In this document: piece by piece, positions 1 through 7,293 of the stretch
Numbering within the stretch: position 1 is the first letter of the stretch
How the letters are laid out: every line of letters begins with the position of its first letter
DNA from: JBBQRS01 sp038214535
GTDB taxonomy: Bacteria > Chloroflexota > Anaerolineae > CG2-30-64-16
Reading direction: 5' to 3'
Length of the DNA stretch: 31,595 nt
Assembly (NCBI GenBank): GCA_038214535.1
Contig: JBBQRS010000052.1
Span: 1-31,595, forward strand
Notes under the pieces: generated by a model
What the model saw: the letters and a program-made list of their open reading frames with translations, nothing else
The model's database searches: none
Told to the model about the DNA's origin: nothing
Made by a program: the position numbers and the translations under genes

Positions 1-680
1 AGGCCCGCGACCCCGCGCGAGAGGCAGACGAGAGGGACGCCGGCGTCAGACAGGCGTTGCGCTGCGATGATGTGTTCAGCGTCCGTAATCACCGGGATAC
101 CTAACGCCTGCGCGGCCTCCTCGCTGTTCGGCTTGAGCGCATACGGGCGTGTCTTCAGACCCTCGATCATCGCGGCCTCGCTGGTGTCCAGGAAGGCACG
201 CGCCCCGGCCCCCTGCACCAGACCGATCAGGCGCGCATAGGTGTCGGGCGCCGCGCCGGGGGGCAGGCTGCCGCAGAAGGCCCACAGGTCGCCCGGCGCG
301 GCCAAGCTTTTAACTTGCGCTTCCAGCGCACTCAGGTTCGCGGGGGTCACGCCCGCGCCCGGTTCGTTGATCTTGGTGTAAATCCTCGCCGCCGCGTCGA
401 ACAGCGTCAGGTTCTGGCGCGTCTCGCCGCTCACTTCGAGGAAAGCCACGTCGAACCCTTCCGCCATCAGCCCGCGGCGCATCGTCTCGCCCAGACCACC
501 GCCCAGGAAGCCCAGCAACCGGCTGGAGACGCCGAGCGCGCGCAGGGCGCGTGAGACGTTCACGCCCTTGCCGCCCAGGTCGAGCCGGACGATCTGTGCG
601 CGATGCACATTGCCCGGTTCGAGCCGCGGCACGCTCAGGGTCTTGTCCAGCGTCGGGTTGAGCGTGACGGTGTAGATCAT
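1..680 (-). CDS. 1-phosphofructokinase-like (FruK/LacC-type) PfkB hexose kinase, 3' end cut by window
   Basis: This is a partial gene reading leftward; about 226 codons from the start lie in the window and the end lies before base 1. The protein opens MIYTVTLNPTLDKT, the typical start of FruK, LacC and PfkB phosphosugar kinases. GGKGVNVSRAL (residues 36-46) is the N-terminal PfkB sugar-binding signature. Family members phosphorylate a sugar phosphate, such as fructose-1-phosphate or tagatose-6-phosphate, with ATP in the cytoplasm. The C-terminal GAGD catalytic motif is outside the window. Its ATG is only 3 nt after the stop of the upstream PfkB kinase and no clear Shine-Dalgarno precedes it, so translational coupling is likely. 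The exact substrate cannot be read from the sequence; the operon suggests the second phosphorylation of a ketose or polyol catabolic route. Confidence 0.9.
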   Translation of the reverse strand, partial: MIYTVTLNPTLDKTLSVPRLEPGNVHRAQIVRLDLGGKGVNVSRALRALGVSSRLLGFLGGGLGETMRRGLMAEGFDVAFLEVSGETRQNLTLFDAAARIYTKINEPGAGVTPANLSALEAQVKSLAAPGDLWAFCGSLPPGAAPDTYARLIGLVQGAGARAFLDTSEAAMIEGLKTRPYALKPNSEEAAQALGIPVITDAEHIIAAQRLSDAGVPLVCLSRGVAG

Positions 681-683
681 GGC

Positions 684-1871
684 CTACGCGCGCGGGCCGT
701 GCCAGAGGTTGCGTGCGGGGTCGAAGCGCCAGCCGGGCGCGGCGAGCCGTAAGAGGCGGCGCGGCCAGCCCCCGGCGATGCGGGCCATCGTCTCATCCCA
801 CGGGCGAATCCCGCCCAGGCTGTCGGCGGCCTCGACGTTGCACGCGCCGACCGCGACGGCCGCGGTGATCGCCTCTTCCGGGGAGAGGTCACGCAGCAGC
901 GCGCTGAGGAAGCCCGCGATGGTGGAATCGCCGGAGCCGGTGGTGCCCACGACATCCACGCGGAAGCAGGGCGCCCAGACCTCGCGATCGGCCCACGCCG
1001 CCAGATCGGACGGGCGGGCGCGGCCCATTTCAGCGAGGGTGGCCGCGTCCGAGGTGCGCAGGTAGAAGCCGCGATAGCCCAGCTTCAGCCCGACGATGCG
1101 TGCGCCCATGCCTAGCAGTTCGTCGCTGACCTCACGAAGCAGAGCCGGGGTGACGGCGGGCAGCAGGTCTCCGTCACCGGCCTCGATCATGGCGTCGAAT
1201 TGCTCACGGCGCAGCATGAAGAGGATCTCCTCGACGCTGGGCAGGAAGACGTCCACGTAGGGCAGGACGCGCTGGAGGATCGCCCGCCAGTCGGCCTGGC
1301 CCGCGGGCGACGCGGGGTCGGGGAAGGAGAGATCGAGCGAGGTGGTGACGCCGGTCTCCTTTGCGCGCCGGAAGATGGCCGTCAACTCGTCGCCGCCGTC
1401 GGCGTACATGCGCCGCATCAACGGCGGGTAGCCGAAGTGGAAGAGTCGCGCCTGTTCCACCGCGTCGTAGCGCACGTCGTCCGCGCCGAAAGTGTCGTTT
1501 GCGCCGGGGCAGTGGATGAAGGTGCGGTCAATCCCCGGCGGGCTGATGATCAGAGTGTATGAGGTCGCGACGTCCGGGTCTACGATCATGCCATCCGCGA
1601 GGTTGGGGTCAATGCCGCCGATCACCTGGCGCACGGCCTGGCCGAACAGGTCGTCGCCGATCTTGCCCATCAACTGCGTGGAGATGCCGAGCTTGTGCAT
1701 CACCAGCCCCGTGTTCGATACCGGCCCGCCCGTCGAGAGGGCCACCGGCCCCACGTCGAGCAGCCGGCCCGGCCCGAACGCGGCGCGAAACTGCTCCGGC
1801 GGGGTCGTAATTTTGGGGATGATGTCGAGACACAGGTGGCCTGCGACGACGGCGTCGTGTTGTTCAGTCAC
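684..1871 (-). CDS. PfkB/ribokinase-family carbohydrate kinase
   Basis: A 395-residue protein with the ribokinase fold. STGGPVSNTGLVMHKLG (residues 46-62) matches the N-terminal PfkB sugar-binding segment. GTTGSGDSTIAGF (309-321) is the C-terminal ATP/anion-hole motif; Asp315 is the expected catalytic base. It should transfer phosphate from ATP to a sugar or sugar acid in the cytoplasm. The family is usually about 300-330 residues, so the ~40-residue tail after the catalytic domain and an insertion around 210-300 make it long. The start is a GTG with GAGGAG 8 nt upstream. It lies downstream of an FGGY kinase and 3 nt before a second PfkB-type kinase, so three kinases share one transcript. It could be fructokinase-, ribokinase- or KDG-kinase-like; sequence alone does not decide. 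Confidence 0.9.
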   Translation of the reverse strand: MTEQHDAVVAGHLCLDIIPKITTPPEQFRAAFGPGRLLDVGPVALSTGGPVSNTGLVMHKLGISTQLMGKIGDDLFGQAVRQVIGGIDPNLADGMIVDPDVATSYTLIISPPGIDRTFIHCPGANDTFGADDVRYDAVEQARLFHFGYPPLMRRMYADGGDELTAIFRRAKETGVTTSLDLSFPDPASPAGQADWRAILQRVLPYVDVFLPSVEEILFMLRREQFDAMIEAGDGDLLPAVTPALLREVSDELLGMGARIVGLKLGYRGFYLRTSDAATLAEMGRARPSDLAAWADREVWAPCFRVDVVGTTGSGDSTIAGFLSALLRDLSPEEAITAAVAVGACNVEAADSLGGIRPWDETMARIAGGWPRRLLRLAAPGWRFDPARNLWHGPRA

Positions 1872-1906
1872 GGTTGGTGCTCCTCAAATGATTGGGTCGT
1901 GATCCA

Positions 1907-1969
1907 CTTCGTAGTGACGGCTTCAACTGTTCGATTGGCCTGACAACGGCTGAAGCCGTTACTGCGAAG
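1907..1969. repeat. palindromic intergenic element, copy 1 (CTTCG..CGAAG family)
   Basis: Two 25-nt arms (1907-1931 and 1945-1969) pair with about four mismatches, most tolerable as G-U pairs, around a 13-nt loop. A second copy of the same element lies at 14415-14477; the right arms of the two copies agree at 24 of 26 positions. It fills most of the gap between the FGGY kinase and the PfkB kinase, so the operon transcript would carry the hairpin. There is no U-tract, so it is not a classical terminator. It is probably a REP/MITE-like dispersed element. Confidence 0.75.
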
Positions 1970-2028
1970 GATTCTGTCGCGGGATGCGCATCCTCAGATG
2001 CGCATTCCGCGATGGGTGGGCTTCCGCG

Positions 2029-3534
2029 CTACAGGGCGTGGTTCAGTTCCGCGAGGGTCGGGTAGACTTGCGCGAAGAGGGCGGCCCGTTCCATGTATTG
2101 CGCGTGCAGCGCGGCGTTTGGTTCGTAGGTTTGCCGCGCGCGGATCATCTGCGCCAGCCCGTCGTCAATGTCGCTGTATACGCCGGTGGCAACGCCCGCG
2201 ATCAGCGCCACACCGAGACACGGCGCTTCGGCCACGTCCATCGCGACGACCGGCTTGCCGTAGATGTCGGCCTTGGTTTGCAGCCACATGGACGAGCGCG
2301 CCCCGCCGCCGAAGGCGCGAATCTCGCGGATGACGATGCCCGCCGCCTCCATCGCGTCGAGGCTCAATTTGGTCTCGTAGCTCACGCTGTCGGGGATGGC
2401 CTTGATGATCTGGCCGCGCGTGGTGCTCAGGTCGAGGCCTAACACCGCGCCCTTCGAGGCCGGGTCCATCCACGGGGTGCCCGTGCCGACGAAATGCGGC
2501 AGGATGAGCACCGGCGACGGGCCGGGCGTCGCTTGCGCGAGGATCAGATCGTAGACGCTTGCGCCGGTGCGCGTGGCCTCGGCCTGTTCGACCGCCGCGA
2601 AGTTGTCGCGGAACCAGCGCAACAGCGCCCCGCCGGTCGAGTTCCACCCCAGCACCAGATACATGCCGGGCGCGGTGTGCGGCGCGATGGGCAGGTTGGC
2701 CTGCATCAGCGCCGCGTCGAGTCTCAGGTGCGGCGTCGCGGCGGCCACACATTCGACGGTGCCGGTGGAATCCATCACGATGCCCTCGGATACCGCGCCG
2801 CAACCCAGCGCGCCGGAGGGCTGGTCGTGCCCGCCGACCACGGCGACCGCGCCCCGCGCCAGCCCCAGCTCGGCGGCGACTTCCGGCGCGATCTCCCCAA
2901 CCACCGCGCCCGACGGCGCGAGCGCCGAAAGTCCGCGCGGGTCCATCTCCACGAGGTCGAGGATTTCGGGGGACCACACGAGTTGTCCCACGTCGAACAT
3001 CATGGTGCGCGCGGCGAGGCTGTAGTCCATGGTCGGCGGCAAGCCTAGCCGCGTCAACAGGAAGTCGGGCATACAGGTGAAGCGGTGCGCGGCGTGGAAC
3101 ACCTCCGGCGCGTGGCGGCGCAGCCACATCAGCTTGTTGACCGTGTACATCGGGTGCAGCGGCATCCCGGTGATGTGGAACAGACGCTCTTTGCCGATTT
3201 GCTCGCCCAGCCAGGCAGCTTCCGCGGTGGCGCGCGTGTCAATGCCGGCGATGAAGCGATGGAGCGTCCGGCCCGCCGCGTCCAGCGGGACCACCGACTC
3301 GCCATGCGTGGAAATCGCGAGCGCCCCCACCGGGTCGGCGGGGATGGCGGCCGTGACCTGCCCGATCACCGCGCGCACCGCGGCCCACACCTCGTCGGGG
3401 TCAAGCTCCATCCAGCCGGGGTGCGGTTGATATAAGGGATACTCGCGATAGGCTTCGGCCAGGGCGCGGCCCTCCCCGCTGAACGCGACCGCCTTGCAGC
3501 CGGTAATCCCGATGTCAAGTCCCAACAGGCTCAT
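2029..3534 (-). CDS. FGGY-family carbohydrate kinase (xylulokinase-like)
   Basis: A 501-residue protein, the usual length for xylulokinase/gluconokinase-type FGGY kinases. The N-terminal phosphate loop DIGITGCK starts at residue 7, followed by YxxxxPxPGWMELDPDEVW (34-50), a family hallmark. GGHDQPSGALGCG (235-246) contains Asp237, the probable catalytic base. The C-terminal FGGGARSSMWLQTKADI and EAPCLGVALIAG segments form the ADP-binding half. The reaction is ATP-dependent phosphorylation of a ketose or polyol after uptake. The ATG start has GAAGGAG 8 nt upstream. It sits between an SDR dehydrogenase and a PfkB kinase, which fits oxidation of a polyol to a ketose followed by phosphorylation. 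Xylulose is the commonest substrate of close relatives, but ribulose, glycerol-like or other polyol specificity cannot be excluded. Confidence 0.92.
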   Translation of the reverse strand: MSLLGLDIGITGCKAVAFSGEGRALAEAYREYPLYQPHPGWMELDPDEVWAAVRAVIGQVTAAIPADPVGALAISTHGESVVPLDAAGRTLHRFIAGIDTRATAEAAWLGEQIGKERLFHITGMPLHPMYTVNKLMWLRRHAPEVFHAAHRFTCMPDFLLTRLGLPPTMDYSLAARTMMFDVGQLVWSPEILDLVEMDPRGLSALAPSGAVVGEIAPEVAAELGLARGAVAVVGGHDQPSGALGCGAVSEGIVMDSTGTVECVAAATPHLRLDAALMQANLPIAPHTAPGMYLVLGWNSTGGALLRWFRDNFAAVEQAEATRTGASVYDLILAQATPGPSPVLILPHFVGTGTPWMDPASKGAVLGLDLSTTRGQIIKAIPDSVSYETKLSLDAMEAAGIVIREIRAFGGGARSSMWLQTKADIYGKPVVAMDVAEAPCLGVALIAGVATGVYSDIDDGLAQMIRARQTYEPNAALHAQYMERAALFAQVYPTLAELNHAL

Positions 3535-3556
3535 CGCGTATGCTCCTTCAAGATTG

Positions 3557-3670
3557 AGAATCTATCCGAAGATTGATAGTGAACCACAGAATACACAGAA
3601 CACACTGAAAAAAGCAGAGGTATAAATTCTTCCGTGTGTTCCGTGGTAAACAGGTTTTCAGATAGGTTCT
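3557..3670. repeat. intergenic inverted-repeat element overlapping the SDR stop codon
   Basis: The outer arms AGAATCTATCCGAA (3557-3570) and its near reverse complement (3657-3670) match at 12 of 14 positions. Inner arms at 3583-3596 and 3634-3647 also match at 12 of 14 and contain the ACCACAGA/CCGTGGT motif seen in many intergenic repeats. The right end overlaps the last bases of the SDR gene, whose stop codon is 3669-3671. A single copy of the outer 14-mer recurs exactly at 14387-14400, again starting on a stop codon. This is probably a non-autonomous dispersed element sitting in the operon. Confidence 0.6.
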
Positions 3671-4436
3671 ACAGATAACCGTAGGCCAAGTAACCGCCGT
3701 CCACGTAGAGCGAATGGCCGGTGATGAAACTCGCCCGGTCGGAGACGAGGAAAGAGACGGCGTTCGCCACGTCCTGCACGCTCGCCAGCCGACCCAGCGG
3801 GACGCGCTTCACTACCTCATCCACCGCGAAATTGCCGAGCCGGATGTTTTCCAGCGTCATTTCCGTTTCTGTGTGCGACGGGCCGACGGCGTTCACGCGG
3901 ATACCGTGTTCGGCCCACTCGATGGCGAGGGTTTTCGTGAGCATCTGCACGCCCGCTTTGGCGGCGCAATAAGAGGCGCGGCGCGGGAAGGCGGCTTCGG
4001 CGTTGATCGAGGAGATGTTGACGATGCATCCACCCCCACCCTGGACGATCATTCGCCGCGCGGCGGCCTGCGCGCAGAAGAAGACGCCGTCAAGCTGGAC
4101 GCCGATCATAGTGCGCCAGTCCTCCGGGGTGACTTCGAGCGACGCGCACGGCTTGCTGACGCCTGCGCTGTTCACCAGCACATCCAGCCGGCCATATTGT
4201 GCGACGGCCGCGGCGATCAGCGCGTCGCACGCCGCAGGCTCGGTCACGTTGCAGGGGTGCGCGGCGGCGGTCAGCCCGGCGGCGCGTAGTTCGGCGGCTG
4301 TGGCTTCGGCGGCGTCGCCGCGCAGGTCGCCGATCAGCACGGCGTAACTTTCAGTTGCGAGTTGGTGGGCGACGGCCTTGCCGATGCCGCGCGCGGCCCC
4401 GGTGATGACGGCAACGGGTTGGCTGGATTTTTCCAC
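3669..4436 (-). CDS. SDR-family NAD(P)-dependent oxidoreductase
   Basis: A classical short-chain dehydrogenase of 255 residues. In this numbering TGAARGIG (12-19) is the Rossmann nucleotide-binding loop, NSAG (89-92) the structural motif, and Ser143, Tyr156 and Lys160 (in SYCAAK) the catalytic triad. The C-terminus DGGY is typical. I chose the GTG at 4436 because GGAGG lies 8 nt before it; a GTG at 4466 would add 10 residues but has no Shine-Dalgarno. It is the first gene of the four-gene operon and likely oxidises a sugar alcohol or hydroxy acid to the ketone that the downstream FGGY kinase phosphorylates. That role is inference from context; the specific substrate is unknown. Confidence 0.9.
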   Translation of the reverse strand: MEKSSQPVAVITGAARGIGKAVAHQLATESYAVLIGDLRGDAAEATAAELRAAGLTAAAHPCNVTEPAACDALIAAAVAQYGRLDVLVNSAGVSKPCASLEVTPEDWRTMIGVQLDGVFFCAQAAARRMIVQGGGGCIVNISSINAEAAFPRRASYCAAKAGVQMLTKTLAIEWAEHGIRVNAVGPSHTETEMTLENIRLGNFAVDEVVKRVPLGRLASVQDVANAVSFLVSDRASFITGHSLYVDGGYLAYGYL

Positions 4437-4505
4437 GACGCGGGCCTCCGAGTGTACGGGTTTCACGCTATTCTAGAGACGGAACGACACTTTGTCAATG
4501 ACCCG

Positions 4506-4660
4506 GCGCATAAGCGTCAGGATTTTTAAAAGTCACGGTACTGTTTCCCATCACGAGATTGAGATTCTTCGCTGGAGCCTAAGCGTGGCGGAAGCCTCAG
4601 GGTCAACCCGCTCAGAATGACATAACGTGACTTTGTAAAAGCTCGCGCATAAGCGTCAGG
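4506..4660. repeat. MITE-like element with 16-bp flanking direct repeats
   Basis: The gap 4467-4828 has no gene of its own. A 16-mer, GCGCATAAGCGTCAGG, occurs at 4506-4521 and again at 4645-4660. The ~123 bp between carries inverted ends AAAGTCACG (4529-4537) and CGTGACTTT (4626-4634). The interior contains GAGATTCTTCGC and CTCAGAATGACA, motifs seen in dispersed intergenic repeats. The layout (direct repeats outside, inverted repeats inside) resembles a small non-autonomous transposable element with a long target duplication, but no transposase is present. A T-run follows each 16-mer. Confidence 0.55.
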
Positions 4661-4712
4661 GGTTTTTTTATTACAATACTTGCTCAGTAGTCGTACGACA
4701 GTTACATTGTGA

Positions 4713-4741
4713 TTGCGCAGCGGGACGAAATTTGTTACTAT
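4713..4741 (+). promoter_or_regulatory. candidate sigma70-type promoter of the beta-propeller lipoprotein gene
   Basis: A -35-like TTGCGC (4713-4718) and a -10-like TACTAT (4736-4741) are separated by 17 nt. They lie about 90 nt before the lipoprotein start, in the only locally AT-rich stretch of the gap. The -35 matches consensus at only three positions, so this is tentative. Confidence 0.3.
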
Positions 4742-4828
4742 GCTGGAATACAGATATGCCTGTCGGAACGTTGCCTTCAGGCTCAGCCGCGAGGTGTACG
4801 CTCGCAAGCAAAAAAGGAGACCTGCACC

Positions 4829-6298
4829 ATGCGCAAAATCATTGTACTCCTGGCCTTCATTGCGTTGACGGCGCTGGCTCTGGGAGCCTGCACCCCCGCG
4901 CCGCCGCCGACCGCCGCGCCTCCCGCGGTGGAAGAACCGGTGGCGATGCCGGAAGCTACCGAGGCGCCGGCCGCTGCTGTGGAAGAGCCGATGGCCACTG
5001 AGGCGCCGGCGGCCACCGCAGAGCCTACCACTGCGCCGGAAGCTACCGCCGAGCCGGCGATGCTGGCCGCCGAGGCAAACGTGCCGCTGGATGAGAACGC
5101 GCCGGTGAAGGTGGAAAGTGCCCGCGCGATCATTGACGTGGTGGGCGACAGGAAGGCCGTCCTCGCTGCGCTCTCGCCCGACGGCGCCCACTTGGCTTAT
5201 TTCCTCCCCGGTAGTCGCAGGATCGCCGGGCAAATTTGCATCTTCACGTTCGACAGCGCGGCCAAGAACTGCAACGACCTGCCGCTGGACCAGTTCCGCG
5301 GTTATCCGTATCAGCTCCAGTGGTCGCCCGACAGCGCCATGATCGCGTTCACCGAGAACCCGATTGACCTGGGCAATGACGCAGACATCTGGACGTTGAC
5401 CGTGGCCGATGGCTCGGTTAAGAACCTGACGGATGACGGCGTCGTTGGTGCGTGGACGATGCCGACCGGCACGCCTTCGGCGGTGGTAGACTTCCTGCCC
5501 ATGTGGGGGCCGACCGACGGCAAGATTTACTTCTGGCGCTATCAGGGCCAGGGTGCGTTCGGCAACTACACGCTCGGCATCTACAGCCTGGACGCGGCGG
5601 GCGGTGAGCCGGTAATGGTCGCCGATGTGGCCGCGGCTGTGCCGCTTGCGCTGCCGATCTTCCATCAAGAACGCTTCTCCATGGACGGCCCGTCGGCGAT
5701 CTCGTCGGACGGCACGCACGTGGCCGTGCAGTTGACGGCGCTCGGCGACCTGGGGCAGTCGGCCACCGGCCTGTACGTGATCAACCTGGCTGACGGTACG
5801 GCGACGATGCTGATGGACGCGGAAGCATACAACGCAGCCTTGCCGGAATGGAACGATTTCCCCGCGACGCCTTCAGGCGTTTCATGGACGGCGGACAGCA
5901 AGGCTGTGGTCACGATGAGCACGACCAGCAATAGTCGTGAGCCGTTCACCGTATTCTACTATGCGGACGCGGCCGGCGGCGGCGTCACCCCGGTAGTGGA
6001 TTTCAGCACGCTGGCGACGCGGGAAGACTACATGCAGCCTTTGTCCGGCACGACGATCCCGGCGCGCTGGTTCTCTCCCTGGACGGGTACCTTGTCTCCC
6101 AATGGCGACAAGGTGCTGATGGTCAACGACCTGACGGGTATCACCGGCCTGATGAGCGCCAACCTGCCGCCTACCGGCACAGTACCGGCGATCTCGGCGA
6201 CGACGGATGTTTCGCTCATGTCTACGGCCTCGCGCTCGAGCCGCAGCGCCGACGGCAAGGTCACGATCTACGGCCTGTTGCTGACGGTCACAGAATAG
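4829..6298 (+). CDS. exported lipoprotein with TolB/WD40-like beta-propeller
   Basis: A 489-residue protein. The start MRKIIVLLAF leads into a signal peptide ending in lipobox LGAC, with Cys21 as the lipidation site. Residues ~22-85 form a Pro/Ala/Glu/Thr-rich linker with imperfect ATEAPAA repeats, typical of Chloroflexota surface lipoproteins. The rest holds repeated blades of the PD40/TolB type, such as LSPDGAHLAYF, WSPDSAMIAF, SWTADSKAVVTM and LSPNGDKVLMV, suggesting a 6-7-bladed propeller facing the outside. The start is set by AAAGGAGA 8 nt before ATG 4829; a longer reading from 4709 would lack a usable signal peptide. It is probably monocistronic, since a strong terminator follows. No enzymatic domain is visible; a binding or scaffolding role is inference. 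Confidence 0.85.
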   Translation: MRKIIVLLAFIALTALALGACTPAPPPTAAPPAVEEPVAMPEATEAPAAAVEEPMATEAPAATAEPTTAPEATAEPAMLAAEANVPLDENAPVKVESARAIIDVVGDRKAVLAALSPDGAHLAYFLPGSRRIAGQICIFTFDSAAKNCNDLPLDQFRGYPYQLQWSPDSAMIAFTENPIDLGNDADIWTLTVADGSVKNLTDDGVVGAWTMPTGTPSAVVDFLPMWGPTDGKIYFWRYQGQGAFGNYTLGIYSLDAAGGEPVMVADVAAAVPLALPIFHQERFSMDGPSAISSDGTHVAVQLTALGDLGQSATGLYVINLADGTATMLMDAEAYNAALPEWNDFPATPSGVSWTADSKAVVTMSTTSNSREPFTVFYYADAAGGGVTPVVDFSTLATREDYMQPLSGTTIPARWFSPWTGTLSPNGDKVLMVNDLTGITGLMSANLPPTGTVPAISATTDVSLMSTASRSSRSADGKVTIYGLLLTVTE

Positions 6299-6351
6299 AC
6301 GACCTCACCCCGGCCCTCTCCTACCAGGAGAGGGAGTGACGGTCAACTTGC

Positions 6352-6383
6352 AACGGATGGGGCCAGGCGCCCCATCCGTTTTT
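6352..6383 (+). terminator. rho-independent terminator after lipoprotein gene
   Basis: A perfect 12-bp stem (6352-6363 with 6369-6380) and a 5-nt loop are followed by TTTTT (6379-6383). It closes the lipoprotein transcription unit 54 nt after its stop. Confidence 0.9.
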
Positions 6384-6411
6384 GCGTTCGCGTTAAGGGC
6401 GTTACGCACGG

Positions 6412-6417
6412 TATAAT
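6412..6417 (+). promoter_or_regulatory. -10 box (TATAAT) of the DUF1697 gene
   Basis: A perfect TATAAT lies 30 nt before the ATG at 6448, just after the terminator, so a new transcription unit likely starts here. No good -35 at 16-18 nt is visible; TTGCGT at 6382-6387 is too far. Confidence 0.5.
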
Positions 6418-6447
6418 CCAATTTAGCCTGAGCGAGGTAAGAGAAAA

Positions 6448-7002
6448 ATGACCGATCAACGCTATATCGCCTTCCTGCGCGGGATCAACGTGGGCGGGCA
6501 TAACGTCAAGATGGAGCGCCTGCGCGCGCTGTTCGCGGAGACGGGATTCTCGGACGTGGCGACCTTCATCGCCAGCGGCAACGTGATCTTCACCGCACCG
6601 GATGCGGACGAGCGCGAGTTGAAGGCGCGGATCGAGGCGTATCTGGAAGAGGCGCTCGGCTACCCGACGCCGACCCTCATCCGCACGGTGGATGAGGTCA
6701 CCGCGGTGGCCGCGTACCAACCCTTCCCCGACGAAGACCCCGACGCCGACGGCAACGGGCTTTACGTCGCGTTCTTCGCTGAAGCGCCGCCGTCGGGGGT
6801 GCAGGCGCAGGTGTTGGCGCTCCAGACGCCGACCGACTTATTCCACTTTCACGGGCGCGAACTCTACTGGTTCATGCGGACGAAATTCAGCGAATCGGTC
6901 TACTTCTCCAACTCGGCGCTGGAAAAGACGCTCGCCACGCCGATGACCATGCGCAACATCACCACGGTGCGCAAATTGGCAGATAAGTACGCTTCGTCAT
7001 AG
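6448..7002 (+). CDS. DUF1697 domain-containing protein
   Basis: A 184-residue cytoplasmic protein covering the whole DUF1697 family. The hallmark is clear: YIAFLRGINVGGHNVKMERL near the start, then FIASGNVIF. The C-terminal half has the conserved FHFHGRELYWFMRTKFSES segment. The fold family is known structurally, but no biochemical function is established. GAGGTAAGAG precedes the ATG. The gene is followed after 13 nt by an amidohydrolase remnant, so it once headed at least a two-gene unit. Confidence 0.9.
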   Translation: MTDQRYIAFLRGINVGGHNVKMERLRALFAETGFSDVATFIASGNVIFTAPDADERELKARIEAYLEEALGYPTPTLIRTVDEVTAVAAYQPFPDEDPDADGNGLYVAFFAEAPPSGVQAQVLALQTPTDLFHFHGRELYWFMRTKFSESVYFSNSALEKTLATPMTMRNITTVRKLADKYASS

Positions 7003-7015
7003 GGGATGCAGGCAT

Positions 7016-7264
7016 ATGACCGAATTTGTTGACACACTAATTACCGGCACTCACCTATTCACCATGCAGGGCGAGGGGGTGGGGTATATCCCCGATGGGG
7101 TCGTCGCTGTGCGGGGGACGCGCATTGTGGCGGTGGGGCCGGCCGCTAAGTTGACGGCGCGCTGCCAGGCTGATGTGGCGGAGGCTCTCGACCGGCGCGT
7201 CGTTGCCGATCCACAACACGCGGAGATGGCGCTGATGGAAGCGATGCGCGCGGGCCGGCTGTAA
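7016..7264 (+). pseudogene. amidohydrolase remnant (N-terminal head joined to a later segment, internal deletion)
   Basis: An 82-codon ORF. The first ~50 residues (DTLITGTHLFTMQGEG, then GVVAVRGTRIVAVG) match the N-terminal beta-sandwich of cyclic amidohydrolases/deaminases of the TrzN/AtzB/MtaD group, normally ~450 residues. The metal-binding HxH strand that should follow is absent. After residue ~55 the sequence jumps to DPQHAEMALMEAMRAGRL, which resembles a much later part of the same family, near the GTD...LEAMR region. I read this as an in-frame internal deletion of roughly 250 or more codons plus loss of the C-terminus. AGGGGATG upstream of the ATG is an intact ribosome site, so a peptide could still be made. 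It cannot be an active hydrolase. Confidence 0.65.
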
Positions 7265-7293
7265 AGCGCTTCCGGATAACAATAAACCCCGGC

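Noticed and set aside
4526..5719. 397-codon minus-strand open frame
   Set aside because: It is antisense to the lipoprotein gene, rich in Arg/Gly/His low-complexity sequence, and lacks family motifs; an effect of high GC codon bias.
6301..6340. CTCTCCTACCAGGAGAG as a terminator
   Set aside because: A short hairpin without a U-run; the real terminator is at 6352-6383.
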